From Sanderia malayensis (Eukaryota > Cnidaria > Scyphozoa > Semaeostomeae > Pelagiidae), in assembly GCA_013076295.1 (NCBI GenBank), contig RQOL01000531.1, positions 3,472,001 through 3,536,000 of the forward strand: 64,000 bases of DNA, in the 5' to 3' direction. How positions within the stretch are numbered: position 1 is the first letter of the stretch; every line of letters starts with the position of its first letter. The notes under the pieces were generated by a model. It was given only the letters and a program-made list of their open reading frames with translations, did no database searches and was not told the DNA's origin. Shown here piece by piece: positions 12,095 through 37,656 of the stretch. The position numbers and the translations under genes are program-made.

Positions 12095-15000
12095 TTGTTA
12101 GTTACGTCATATACGCTCCTGTGCAATACCAATAATCACGCTACTGCGCAATGTCACTACCTTTCGGCTCCGCTAACCCTAACCCTAAGCCTAACCCTAA
12201 GGCCAATGCCCCAGCCACTATGGATACCCATACGTCATATACGCTCCTGCGCAGTACCAATGAATAAGCTACTGCGCATTCTCACCACCTTTCGGCTCCA
12301 CTAACCCTAACCCTAACCCTAAGCCTAACCCTAAGGCCAATGCCCCAGCCACTATGGATACCCATACGTCATATACGCTCCTGCACAGTACCAATAAATA
12401 CGCTACTGCGCATTCTCACCACCTTTCGGCTCCACTAACCCTAACCCTAACCCTAACCCTAAGCCTAAGGCCAATGCCGCAGCCACTGTGGATACCCAAA
12501 CGTCATATAGACTCCTGCGCAGTACCAATAAATACGCTACTGCGCATTCTCACCACCTTTCGGCTCCACTAACCCTAACCCTAACCCTAAGCCTAACCCT
12601 AAGGCCAATGCCCCAGCCACTATGGATACCCATACGTCATATACGCTCCTGCACAGTACCAATAAATACGCTACTGCGCATTCTCACCACCTTTCGGCTC
12701 CACTAACCCTAACCCTAACCCTAAGCCTAACCCTAAGGCCAATGCCTCAGCCACTGTGGATACCCAAACGTCATATAAGCTCCTGCGCAGTACCAATGAA
12801 CAAGCTACTGCGCATTCTCACCACCTTTCGGCTCCACTAACCCTAACTCTAACCCTAAGCCTAACCCTAAGGCCAATGCCTCAGCCACTGTGGATACCCA
12901 AACGTCATATAAGCTCCTGCGCAGTACCAATGAATAAGCTACTGCGCATTCTCACCACCTTTCGGCTCCACTAACCCTAACCCTAACCCTTAGCCTAACC
13001 CTAACGCCAATGCCTCAGCCACTATGGATACCCATACGTCATATACGCTCCTGCGCAGTACCAATGAATAAACTACTGCGCATTCTCACCACCTTTCGGC
13101 TCCACTAACCCTAACCCTAACCCTAACCCTAACCCTAAGCCTAACCCTAAGGCCAATGCCCCAGCCACTATGGATACCCATACGTCATATACGCTCCTGC
13201 ACAGTACCAATAAATACGCTACTGCGCATTCTCACCACCTTTCGGCTCCACTAACCCTAACCCTAACCCTAAGCCTAACCCTAAGGCCAATGCCTCAGCC
13301 ACTGTGGATACCCAAACGTCATATAAGCTCCTGCGCAGTACCAATGAACAAGCTACTGCGCATTCTCACCACCTTTCGGCTCCACTAACCCTAACTCTAA
13401 CCCTAAGCCTAACCCTAAGGCCAATGCCTCAGCCACTGTGGATACCCAAACGTCATATAAGCTCCTGCGCAGTACCAATGAATAAGCTACTGCGCATTCT
13501 CACCACCTTTCGGCTCCACTAACCCTAACCCTAAGCCTAACCCTAAGGCCAATGCCCCAGCCACTATGGATACCCATACGTCATATACGCTCCTGCACAG
13601 TACCAATAAATACGCTACTGCGCATTCTCACCACCTTTCGGCTCCACTAACCCTAACCCTAACCCTAAGCCTAACCCTAAGGCCAATGCCTCAGCCACTG
13701 TGGATACCCAAACGTCATATAAGCTCCTGCGCAGTACCAATGAACAAGCTACTGCGCATTCTCACCACCTTTCGGCTCCACTAACCCTAACTCTAACCCT
13801 AAGCCTAACCCTAAGGCCAATGCCTCAGCCACTGTGGATACCCAAACGTCATATAAGCTCCTGCGCAGTACCAATGAATAAGCTACTGCGCATTCTCACC
13901 ACCTTTCGGCTCCACTAACCCTAACCCTAAGCCTAACCCTAAGGCCAATGCCCCAGCCACTATGGATACCCATACGTCATATACGCTCCTGCACAGTACC
14001 AATAAATACGCTACTGCGCATTCTCACCACCTTTCGGCTCCACTAACCCTAACCCTAACCCTAAGCCTAACCCTAAGGCCAATGCCTCAGCCACTGTGGA
14101 TACCCAAACGTCATATAAGCTCCTGCGCAGTACCAATGAACAAGCTACTGCGCATTCTCACCACCTTTCGGCTCCACTAACCCTAACTCTAACCCTAAGC
14201 CTAACCCTAAGGCCAATGCCTCAGCCACTGTGGATACCCAAACGTCATATAAGCTCCTGCGCAGTACCAATGAATAAGCTACTGCGCATTCTCACCACCT
14301 TTCGGCTCCACTAACCCTAACCCTAAGCCTAACCTAAGGCCAATGCCCAGCCACTATGGATACCCATACGTCATATACGCTCCTGCACAGTACCAATAAA
14401 TACGCTACTGCGCATTCTCACCACCTTTCGGCTCCACTAACCCTAACCCTAACCCTAAGCCTAACCCTAAGGCCAATGCCTCAGCCACTGTGGATACCCA
14501 AACGTCATATAAGCTCCTGCGCAGTACCAATGAACAAGCTACTGCGCATTCTCACCACCTTTCGGCTCCACTAACCCTAACTCTAACCCTAAGCCTAACC
14601 CTAAGGCCAATGCCTCAGCCACTGTGGATACCCAAACGTCATATAAGCTCCTGCGCAGTACCAATGAACAAGCTACTGCGCATTCTCACCACCTTTCGGC
14701 TCCACTAACCCTAACTCTAACCCTAAGCCTAACCCTAAGGCCAATGCCTCAGCCACTGTGGATACCCAAACGTCATATAAGCTCCTGCGCAGTACCAATG
14801 AACAAGCTACTGCGCATTCTCACCACCTTTCGGCTCCACTAACCCTAACCCTAACCCTAACCCTAACCCTAAGGCCAATGCCGCAGGCACTGTGGATACC
14901 CATACGTCAAATACGCCCCTGCGCAGTACCAATGAATAAGCTACTGCGCATTCTCACCACCTTTCGGCTCCGCAAACCCTAACCCTAACCCTAAGCCTAA

Positions 15001-15650
15001 GGCCAATGCCGCAGCCACTGTGGATACCCATACGTCAAATACGCCCCTGCGCAGTACCAATGAATAAGCTACTGCGCATTCTCACCACCTATCGGCTCCG
15101 CAAACCCTAGCCCTAACCCTAAGCCTAAGGCCAATGCCGCAGCCACTGTGGATACCCATACGTCAAATACGCCCCTGCGCAGTACCAATGAATAAGCTAC
15201 TGCGCATTCTCACCACCTTTCGGCTCCGCAAACCCTAACCCTAACCCTAAGCCTAAGGGCCAATGCTGCAGCCACTGTGGATACCCATACGTCATATAGG
15301 CTCCTGCGCAATACCAATTATCACGCTACTGCGCATTCTCACCACCTTTCGGCTCCACTAACCCTAACCCTAACCCTAAGCCTAACCCTAAGGCCAATGC
15401 CCCAGCCACTATGGATACCCATACGTCATATACGCTCCTGCACAGTACCAATAAATACGCTACTGCGCATTCTCACCACCTTTCGGCTCCACTAACCCTA
15501 ACCCTAACCCTCAGCCTAACCCTAAGGCCAATGCCTCAGCCACTATGGATACCCATACGTCATATAAGCTCCTGCGCAGTACCAATGAATAAGCTAATGA
15601 GCATTCTCACCACCTTTCGGCTCCGCTAACCCTAACCCTAACCATAAGCC
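12095..15650 (+). repeat. Telomere-like satellite array, 134-bp monomer with a 396-bp higher-order unit
   Basis: About 26 tandem monomers, each with a (CCCTAA)2-5 block, a GGCCAATGCC(T/C)CAGCCACT segment, ATACCCA(T/A)ACGTCATATA, a hairpin and CACCACCTTTCGGCTCC. The hairpin is TGCGCAGTA, a 13-nt loop, then TACTGCGCA, a perfect 9-bp inverted repeat in most monomers. Monomers are mostly 134 bp, some 128. Between 13170 and 14356 a three-monomer unit repeats at 396, 396 and 394 bp: one monomer with CACAGTACCAATAAATACGC, one with GAACAAGC, one with GAATAAGC. The first monomer runs into the 5' flank of vezatin. Open frames of 72 codons in each monomer overlap each other in different frames and are by-products. 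Confidence 0.95.
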
Positions 15651-15919
15651 ATGAAGGACAGTGTTACGTCACACTCGTTCCTGCGTTCTTCTATCACAAT
15701 ACAATGCATAGTATCGGACACTCGCCCACAAAAATTATTCACGCTTACAGTTGCAAGATGATGTTTATGTTTTGAAGGTTCATGTTTTTCTTTACGCGTT
15801 CCTCACTTTGGCATGCTATTTCGGGAATACCAAACCAAGCTAAGATCGGGTAATATCCTGCTTTCCATTATTGGTGACCAAACCGAGCAGCGAGGTTTCA
15901 ACTCAACGTCGTGTTCGTG
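15651..15919 (+). promoter_or_regulatory. 5' flank of the Ig receptor gene
   Basis: A degenerate satellite half-monomer (TACGTCACACTCGTTCCTGCG, near 15664) is followed by unique sequence before the ATG. This is presumably promoter and 5' UTR. No clear TATA box is seen. Confidence 0.35.
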
Positions 15920-18067
15920 ATGAAGGGACCAAATTTGCCGGCTAATGTTGGCTTTCAAATCCTGTATTTACTTGCTTATTCTGTTACCAGAATGACAGGA
16001 GGTTAGTCACCCAGAGTTCGATAATTACACGCCAATTCATCTTCAAACAATAATGTCTCTCAGGTTTTCAGGTCGAAGAAAAATTCATTAAAGATTTCTT
16101 CTTTTTACCAAATCTATATTTGATTATTGTTTATGTTTGCTTATGGATATTTTACAGAAGACGAGAGTTTGAGTGTCAACAGTACCAGCCTCACCAAACA
16201 TATCACACCTTTACCATTAAAGAGTGTCATGCATGAAAATAGCCCCAAAATACTTCAGCCTACCACAAAGGGGTTCACAGCAAAGGAAAATAAAAATCCA
16301 GAGCAAATGACAACTTTAAAATCCTCACCAACTATTGGTAAATAGCTACATACTCTGTTTCAACATCTCCAACAGTCTATGTAATGTAACTTGTGTTCTA
16401 GTTCAAATGATGTTTATTTTCTTCAGGATTTCAGTTTGTAAATACCTCAATTCAGAGAAAAACAGAGATAAAATTGGCAGTGCACAACTCTGTGTTGTTT
16501 GACTGTGAAATTGAGGGAGCAACCACAATAACCGTGGGATGGTTTAAAGATGAAAAACCAATTGAAAAAGTAAGCTACAGACTTTTACCAAGAAGTCAAA
16601 TTGGTCGTGGAAGGCTGGATCTAAAACAACTACTACCAGCTGACTCTGGGGATTATAAATGCAATGCAACAAATGGATCTGTGGCACTAACCAGGGACTT
16701 TATACTTTCTGTTAAAGGTAAAACAGAATCAAAATACTCAGATCAAATAGAATATAATCAGATTACTCATTGTAGGAAGCTTTGACATTGGTATGATTTT
16801 GGCTAACTTGGTTTTCTTTCTATTACAGAGAGAGAAGAGACAGTGAAGCCAAGAATCATGTCATTTGAGCCTGGAAATATCACTGCGCAAACTGGTGCAA
16901 GGGTGTTGATGGAATGCTTGACACAAACAGAATTTGACTACGCAATACCGTTTGTCCAATGGGAGAAGCAAAGAACATTTAATTTACGCAGAAATAGCAA
17001 GAGCAACCCAGGCAGTGCCAAGAAGCAGACATACAATGCAACAGAGCTTTTGAAACAGTTTGCAGCCTCAAAATACTCTGTTACAGAAAATCAAGATACA
17101 CTAACGGTAGCAGAAGTTGTCAAAATTGAGAGAACATTCAATAGCAAGTTGGTTTTAGAAAAAGTTAATCTTGATGATGATGCTGAATATTCCTGCATTG
17201 TTTTCAATCAGATCGGTTTTTCAAAAGTGTCTCAAATCTTACAAGTTTATCCAGGTGTGTATAAAGTTTGCTCAGTAAAAGTTTCTTAGTTTGGGCTATG
17301 ATGGATAACTGAATGATTGCCTGTTTGTTTCCCACCAGCTCCCAAGCCATCAAGACTTCAACTAGCATTGATGTATGCCACTAAATACGGACTCGAGAGC
17401 AGATCATCAAATCGTCTACCATTGTCAGTGACCATTGCATTACCAGTGGGTCTTGCCGTCATCTTTATCATTGGTATCACATGGTGGAAGAAGAAGAATG
17501 GACCGCAAGAGAAGGCACCTGTCACCTTACGTGAGATAAAGAAGATGAGACAAATCGACAATTTTAGCAGCTTGGAACACATGGCCAGTTGTTCCTACCA
17601 CGTCGAAAGCAAGGTATGAACTTCTTCTTAATACCGCAATGAATCATTGAACTATCAAGGTATCACAACCATCTCAAATTCAATTGTTAATTAGGGTTTG
17701 CAGTTCAAATGCTGTTTTTCTTTCTCAGCGTTATTCAAGTGTGCTTGATGATCACGAGGGTCACACAGATATTGATGACGTCATTGAAAGACATTCGGAC
17801 AACGAACAAGAGCATCTCCTTGGAAACGGAAATCACTTCATCCAGATCGTCAACCCGAAACCCAAACCAAAAGATGATGTCACGTATGCAGAAGCGATTC
17901 CCATGCATGTTATTATCACTCCTCCGCTGAGCGCAGAGACGCCCGAAACAACTCGAAGTAACACGGTGGGAAGTCACGAAGAGTTAGAGTGGGAGCCAGT
18001 GGATTTGACTATTAACACGTCTACTTCGACGCACGGGTCCAATGAATCTGATAAACTCCTATCATAA
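15920..18067 (+). CDS. Two-Ig, single-pass transmembrane receptor without kinase, FGFRL-like
   Basis: Six exons (15920-16001, 16158-16337, 16427-16717, 16829-17254, 17339-17613, 17729-18067) join in frame to about 530 aa. A signal peptide (FQILYLLAYSVT) is followed by a Ser/Thr-rich stalk. The first Ig domain (about 90-180) has Cys in LFDCEIEG, Trp in VGWFKD and the ADSGDYKCNATNG end. The second (about 190-325) has a long middle insert and ends DDDAEYSCIVFNQIG, like FGFR domain III. A transmembrane helix (about 353-376, VGLAVIFIIGITWWKKK) leads into a 150-aa cytoplasmic tail with no kinase, ending SDKLLS. Ig order and sequence resemble FGFR D2-D3 and FGFRL1, which bind FGF without tyrosine kinase activity. 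That identity is inferred. Other Ig-superfamily receptors are possible. Confidence 0.8.
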
Positions 18068-18599
18068 TAATAATGATAACGAATGATATAAAATCTTCAC
18101 CCATCAAATTTTATCACACAGCACTGATATAACTTAGCTGTTTTAATCAGGTATATTTTAATCAAGTTTTAATGTGATATTAAATCCTTTTTGTGAACTT
18201 GCTATTTTAAAATTGTAATCACCACAATTTATATTAACCTGTAATATTTTAAGTTGAAAAGTGACAACTGAAATTAAGTAAAACTTTTGTGTATCATTAT
18301 GTATAATAATTAATCAGAGACCTTATGTGAATATTTTAAAATTATCTTTGATCTTAGGTGAGTTATATCAACTACTATATGTGCTACGTTTTAATTTAAA
18401 TTATGTTGTCCTTCTATCCGAAGTTTTCTGAATTTCTTTATACAACAAGTTTAAAACTTAATCCATTTGATATAATCACGTAACTAAAAGTTTAATGATA
18501 GCGTTCAACTCGCGCATGCGTCACGTATAGCCTTCTGATACAACTATACTTCATGGGATTCAACAAGAAAGACTGTAAAAACGTGTGAAAATTCTCACC
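18068..18599. other. Convergent 3' flank between receptor and arrestin genes
   Basis: AT-rich DNA holding the 3' ends of two convergent genes. No further gene is seen. Confidence 0.5.
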
Positions 18600-21500
18600 T
18601 CAAATTTCCTCGTTTCTCACTCTGATGTTCACAACGGATCTTCTTCTCGCATTCTTCAGCTCTCCAGTGCTTCCCGATTTCCGAAATTGCGGAGCCGCAT
18701 CTCCCCAAGACGTTGCAGCATTTCGCGGATTCTTAACCTCACCATCGACAAACGAGAGATTCACGCCATTTTCCTTCACGTGATTCCCTCCCTCAGCTGA
18801 CGTCAAAACCAATTCCGAAGGCGTGGACAATCCTCGGGTACTGTCTCTGGTCCAGCTTTTAGAGCTGCCACTTCTTCGTCGCTGTGGGGAGCTGTTATCT
18901 TGTGCCAAGATGGCGTCATCTTGCTTTGACCCATTTTCTAAAAGCATCGCCTCTTGTTCGAATTTCTCAAATTCGTCCAGCGATGGCGCTCGCTCAAGGT
19001 TAGCTTTCTTCTCATCAACATAAATGCTCTCAGAAGCCTTGTATTCTTCATCCCCTGTCTTATTTGCATTCAAAGATGTTTGTTCTCCCAGACCACCAGA
19101 TTTCGCCTCTTCATTCACCTTAAAAACATCACCTTTTTGCTGCAAATCGCTGTCAATAGACTCAAAATCGCTAAAAAAAGGAGTCTGCTCCAAACCCACA
19201 TTTTCATCTGCTGGTACGATTTCAACTTCCAACACAACATCTCTCGTAGCACCAACTTCATAAGCAATTACATTGTTATTAACATTGTTATTAATAACAT
19301 TGTTATTAACAACATCATCTGTGTATCCAGCAGCAAATTCCTTAGCAGTGTCGCCATCATTCGAATATTCGTTTGTTCTATCACCTTTTAGCAATGTAAT
19401 GGATTGGCTATCGTCAGAATCAATTTTCCCTGCTGTTGGCTCATTCTCTTTCACAACTTTGCCATTAAATACCAGACTTGGCTCACTCTGTTGCGTGCTG
19501 TTTGATGCTCCGTGAATATCTCTGGATACTGCCTGCAACTCTGCATCACTCGCCTTCGAGCTCGCCTTATTTTTCCCACCAGAAGTTGCAACTTTTAATC
19601 CCGACTTGCTTCCCGCCACAGCCTTCTTCCCATTCGCCTTCGCAGCCACAGTACCTGATAACTTGTTTCCTTTCGCAGCTGTTGACTTTGCAAAAGCATT
19701 AGCAGCTGATAGTTTATTAGCTGACTGAGCTAATTGCTTCTTTGCTTTGGTATTTGTCTTCAGATCCACAGATGAAGTCACATCACGCTTTGTTGCAGCT
19801 TTTATTGATTTAACCTGAGTTGCGGAGGAGCCTTTTCTTTCCACTGATGCTTTCTTCGAAGATACCGGATCCGGTTGATTAATTCCTTTGGACGGACTTG
19901 CTTGCTTTGATCCGGCGATCGGACTCATACTCGGTGCCTTGATTGTCGATTTTCTATTGGTTGATGCTCGTCTCAACGTCATATTACCAAAACCGGTATC
20001 TGTAGACTGGTTTGTCTGGCCTTCAACTGACTGATTCACTTCTGTTGCAGCGACTTCGCTTTCTCCACGACCTCCTGATGAATTCACAACACCAACCTCT
20101 CTTTTCACTCCTTTCGTCGCATCTTCCTTCTTTACTTTTATTGCTCCTTGCCTTTTGGGATTGCCAAGATTAGAAACCTCTTTCGCAGCACTTAAAGCAG
20201 TCGTGTTTGAGGCGCTAGCACTCGAGGCACTGGAACTTGAAGCACTGGCTTTTGAGGCACTGGCATTCAGGGCACTGGCATTTGAAGCACTGGCCTTGGA
20301 GGCAATGGAACGTGAAGCACTGGCATTCGAGGCACTGGCATTCGAAGCACTGGCATTCAAGGCACTGGCATTCGAAGCACTGGCATTCAAGGCGCTGGCA
20401 TTTGAGGCACTGGCATTTGAGGCATTGGGATTTGAGACATCAGTCTTAAAAGTACCAGAACCATCATCCCTGGCTTTTATCTTCATCGATCGCCCACTTT
20501 TCAACTTACCAAGTCCCGCAGCAACCTGCGCAGCGGCTTTCATATCAATAGTTCCAGATGACGCGACCCTGCGCAGCGTCGGCCGCTTGACTGGTTTCCT
20601 TGGTGATGTAACAGTTGAATTACCACTATTTGACTTGGCTGATGGATCGGGTTTGAAACTCGATGTAAGACCTAGAGAAGAGGACAATTTCTTCTGTGGC
20701 GACTGATGACTTGTCTCACTGGCCCTTCGGCTGGATATGTTGCTCGTAGGTGACAAATATCCATTCTCGTTGCCATAGTCCTTGTCAAGAAAATCAGCTG
20801 ATTTCGATATCTGCTGTCTTTCATCGCCTAAAACCAAATAAAAATAATAACAGAGGTGTATTACATAAGGCCTAGTAATGATGTTAATAGTCTTCGAAGT
20901 AATATGACGTAAAATAATGCACTTCAGCGTTATAAACGACAATTAATAAACATTGTGTTGTCAAACCCAAATGTTGGTGCGAGGGCCCATGTACTTCCAA
21001 CAACTTTTATCAACACCGTGAAAGAATACTGAAGAAACTCGATCCTGAAAAGGTACCCTGGCACATCGTGGCCCCCAAATCCCCTGTAGTACTTCCTACA
21101 CCCGTCAACAGAGCCTAGTGAGAGAAGTTCTCCAAATTGCTCGTCTCTTACCATAGGAATAAGCACCATCGTAATCCCTACCAGATTTCTTTGGTGTTGA
21201 TTCCACGCTGTTACTTTGCACCCGATTCTTTCTTGCCATTGCGCTGATGTATTGAACAGACGGCCGCTTGCCTGTATAGGGCATGTGCATGAAAATGTCT
21301 GCTATTTCTTCAAGTTGTTGTTGTCGATCGGTAACCTCGGTTGGGTTCTCCTTTCTCGGGCTCAGCGCTATTCGTACGTCTAGAAAGGCAAAGGTTAAAG
21401 CATATCAGACATAACATGCACAGAAATAGAGTAACACAGCGCCATAGAGATCTATAATAAATAGGATATATAGGATAATATATAATGTATATACTGTCCT

Positions 21501-22687
21501 ATCTCTATGCATAGGACAGCTTAATCGGAACAGATGTCTAGACTTGCCACATTGATATAAACTCGAATAACTACTCAACAATGATGAGATGTGATAAACC
21601 TGCAATGTCAAAATGCTTACTCCATATATTTACTTGCAGTATACCTGATTATTCTATACATTGTGAATGCATAATTGAGTTTCGATTTACCTGTCGGCAA
21701 AGAGGCCAACATTTTCTGTTGTCGCTGTCTCTTCTGCTCCTCTAGAAACTCAAGTGTTGTTCCAATGACCACTGGCAGATCAACATGAATTTCATCCCTG
21801 AACAACTGATACATTCCAACTCGTAGAAAATAATCCACATGGATGTGTCTGCTCTTTGTGACAGACGGAGTGATGTCAGAGGGAATTTTAAACTCCAAAT
21901 TCTCCCAGCTAACAAATTCTTTCGGTAAGACTCGCTCACCGAAATATTCTGCGACAGCATCGAGATACGTTTTCGTCTCGTGTCGGCGCATGTACCGAGT
22001 TCTCCGAAACAGCTTCGCGTAAACACTCGACATTATTCGGTTCGAATCGTTCTCGCAGACGGCGCTGATCAATATCGTGTCCTCGGGTCGATAGCAAATC
22101 TGATCAAGATAGGCCTGGATGTACAAGAAACCGTCCGAAAAACAGGACCCGAGTTGTTCTTGCGCCCGACAGCCGGGCCGGTATGCAAATTGTGGCAGCG
22201 ATGTATCAATAACCTCGTTTATGTTAATAGTTCTTCGTCTGGTTACATTAGACTGCCATGGTCGTGTTATGAAAGCCGCTACGAAGTAGCGAATGTAGGC
22301 GACGCTGGAGTGGCGCTCTTTTGGACTCTCGAAAGAACACGGAAGATACTTGGGAAGATGCAACTCAAAGTCGTAACGATGAGAGCCAATTGGATGAACT
22401 GGAACACTCTCTGTAGCCTCACCATCTTTAGGACCGAATAGAATTTTCTCCAATTTGACGATTTCCTCAGTTTTGGGTTTCTTTGTGCGATTGTTATTGT
22501 TATTCTGCCCGTGCACCCTGTCCCAGCGACAGACCCCCTCGCCAAACAGTTGCACTTTAATGTTGCGCAATTCAGCTGGTTCGTTAAGCGTCACGAGCAA
22601 TGATCCTTGCAGGACCTCACCTCCGCAAAAACTGTTTCTGTTCGACTCCAAAGTCAGCGTGAAACTATCAAGCTCTTTCATTTTCAA
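18600..22687 (-). CDS. Alpha-arrestin (ARRDC-like) protein with a very long low-complexity tail
   Basis: Three exons (22687-21691, 21379-21152, 20827-18600) join in phase 1 to about 1150 aa. Exon 1 begins MKMKELDSFTLTLESNRNSF and carries the arrestin N domain (GGEVLQGSLLVTL, VQLFGEGVCRW, the YDFELHLPKYLPCSFE stretch) and C domain (CYRPEDTILISAVCEN, VDYFLRVGMY, LPVVIGTTLEF), ending before the exon 2 segment VRIALSPRKEN. Alpha-arrestins act as adaptors linking membrane cargo to ubiquitin ligases and endocytosis. No PPxY motif was noticed in the parts read, so a NEDD4-type link is not supported. Exon 3 encodes about 740 aa of Ser/Ala/Lys-rich disordered sequence with about 16 NASAS-type pentapeptides. 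It contains basic Ser patches such as RRASETSHQSPQKK and TLRRVASSG. Typical ARRDC proteins are 350-450 aa, so the tail is unusual. Confidence 0.85.
20200..20440 (-). repeat. Coding 15-bp minisatellite (NASAS repeats) in the arrestin tail
   Basis: On the plus strand the unit reads GCACTGGCATTCGAA and variants. Because 15 bp is five codons, the array stays in frame on the minus strand and encodes repeats of Asn-Ala-Ser-Ala-Ser with Leu, Lys and Thr substitutions. It also produces a long antisense frame (20155-20706) rich in Ala/Leu/Glu, which is a shadow. Confidence 0.9.
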
Positions 22688-25079
22688 TGTACTTTTTCAA
22701 ATGATAGTATCGTCTTTCAACCTGTTATCTGTGAAGGAACCGTAAACGTACTTGTCAAGAGTATTAACTTTGGAGATTGTATTCTTGTTGAAACTCCTTT
22801 TCGATATTGAATTTTGTATAATTAATGTTATTCACAAGACTGGTAGTTAAGCCTGGAAAAATAAAAGTAGACACAATTATCAACTGTACTAAATTATTTT
22901 AAAACATTTCGGACTCTCGAGGACCAAACCAAGGTTGACGCATAGCATATCACATTGAATGCAGACAGTTTTCGACTCCTGACTGAAAGTCTGCTATTCA
23001 CCCTAATTTCATTAGGAATAAGGAAAGACATGTTGACGAAAAACGATCATTTTGATAATAATGTCGCAAAAAGGATGATAGCAACTAGACAAGCTATGTT
23101 CTGAGTATACAATCGAAATGAAATCATTTTATTTGCCTCGAACGTTGTTCTGCAGATCGTGGCTGTTGTTAATATAACTCAACCCTGAAAGCTGCGCTTG
23201 TGTACTAAACTAAAGGCAGGTTTCTTCGAAATACAGCAAATAACTTTACACAAACATTAATCTCGCGATAAACAAAACAGTCGAATTATATACCAGTTAT
23301 ATATTAATTCACACCAAGTGCATTGATAAGCATAATTATATTTCTAACCTTAACAAACATTCGTTAGTAATATCCACTACTAATGATAACCTTTAATGAG
23401 CACATATGTTCATTAATTAGTTTTTTTCAGCTATAGTATATAGTTCAATTAGTAGTTTTCAAACCATTGTGGTACAAGATATAACTCGTCTGAGATGTAT
23501 AGATATATATTAAAGATGCTTATAAAAATTACCTTTCTCTAATTCAAATGATTTCTATGCAGTTCGGACAGAAACTCTTTCATTGAATGTCGTCGCAATT
23601 TGTCTAGAAATGTAAATCAATCAAATTAATAATTCAATGAGATAAATTCAATTAAACTAGTTATGGAAAACTGCAGATAACAAAGTGGGATATATCTTGC
23701 TGATATGGCCAACCTTCGCGTGTTCCAGCAACGCATAAATGACAAACGAGAAGAGAATGAAGAAAGGGAAATATCATTAAATATTAACCGAGAATTTATC
23801 AATGAATCATTTCTGCCTCAGCATCCATTCACGGTGGTTATATTGGGGTGATTTTCACGCGCATTTGCCAAACTGGTTTTACAGTAAGTTACAAAATTAG
23901 ATATAATTACTTGCACATACAGACATTTATCACGCATTTATTAATCATTATAATGCATATATAACAGATGAATTTCTCGATTTCGAACGAAATCTCGATC
24001 CATTGTGAGTTCGAGAAAAAATCTAAGTTCTGTTCGGGTTGGAGAAATTTGAATTCCATAGCTAATATGCATGCGGGTATGAATAGCATTGTGAATGCAA
24101 ACTAAGCTCTGTAGCATAGCTTGACATTGTTGTGTCAACATACGACATCGAATTGTCTTTACCTGAATGAAAACACATGTGCCTTTATTGAGACATAGAC
24201 TCAATGGATATGTCCCATGATGGTACAATAAAACCTGTAAATGATAATAAAAATAGGATAATTAATTGGAGAACAAAAGCCAGGGTTCCATATAATGAAA
24301 AAGTGAAAGACTTAATACACAACAGGTTATAGCATTTAAATATTTAGAACAAATGGAATAATGAAATATATGAGCAATAACTGACCTTGGGCTTCAAGTT
24401 CTTTTATAATAAATAAAAAAGTTAACTGAGATTAAGAGTTGCGAAACTTCTGAAGATATTAAATTCAATGATTCTGGAAGAATAGTTTGTGGTTTAACTT
24501 AATTGAATATAGAATAAGAGATATCATACAACTGGAATAAGCAATGTACAAAATGTTGTGAGAAACAATTAACAACATACATAACACTAAAAGATACTTT
24601 GACAAAAGGTCTTCTTCAAACATTTGGGTAAACAAAAGACAAAGCTTAGGGTCAACGAAAGACACAAAACTTAAGGTTAACGAAGGACACAAAACTTAGG
24701 GTCAACAAGGGGCACAAAACTTAGGCAACGAAGGACACAAAACTTAGGGCCAACGAAGGACACAAAACTTAGGGTCAACGAAGGACACAAAACTTAGGGT
24801 CTATGAAGCACGTAAAACTTATGGTCAACGAAGGGCACAAAACTTAGGGTCTACGAAAGACACAAAACTTTGTCTAAACGCTTCAATGATTGTCTTAATG
24901 AATTGTTTTCATTCCCATTTAAAAACCCAATGGCAATAATTCATGCTGTGTTGGGAAGCAAATGACCTTATGTTTGCAAGCAACATTAAAAATTGACGGG
25001 TTTCAGTTGAATAACAATTCATCCACCATGGGAAACAGTTGGAAGTTCGGGAAGAAGAAATTATTAAAAGCAAACTTCT
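22688..25079. other. Intergenic region between arrestin and SMC3 genes
   Basis: The left end holds the arrestin promoter/5' UTR and the right end the SMC3 3' UTR. No coding exon with domain similarity is seen. A 25-bp minisatellite is at 24607-24880. Confidence 0.5.
24607..24880 (+). repeat. 25-bp minisatellite (GGACACAAAACTTAGGGTCA unit)
   Basis: About eleven imperfect tandem copies of a unit containing ACACAAAACTTAGGGTCAAC and a GAAGGA/GAAAGA spacer. Copies differ by substitutions such as GTCTATGAAG for GTCAACGAAG. Confidence 0.85.

Positions 25080-37656
<12,577 letters not shown>

Noticed and set aside
12354..15629. Many 72-codon plus-strand open frames starting MDTHTSY or MDTQTSY
   Set aside because: They are produced by the 134-bp satellite, overlap each other in different frames because 134 is not a multiple of three, and read CCCTAA repeats as Leu-Thr.
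20155..20706. 183-codon plus-strand frame rich in Ala, Leu and Glu
   Set aside because: Antisense shadow of the NASAS minisatellite in the arrestin gene.
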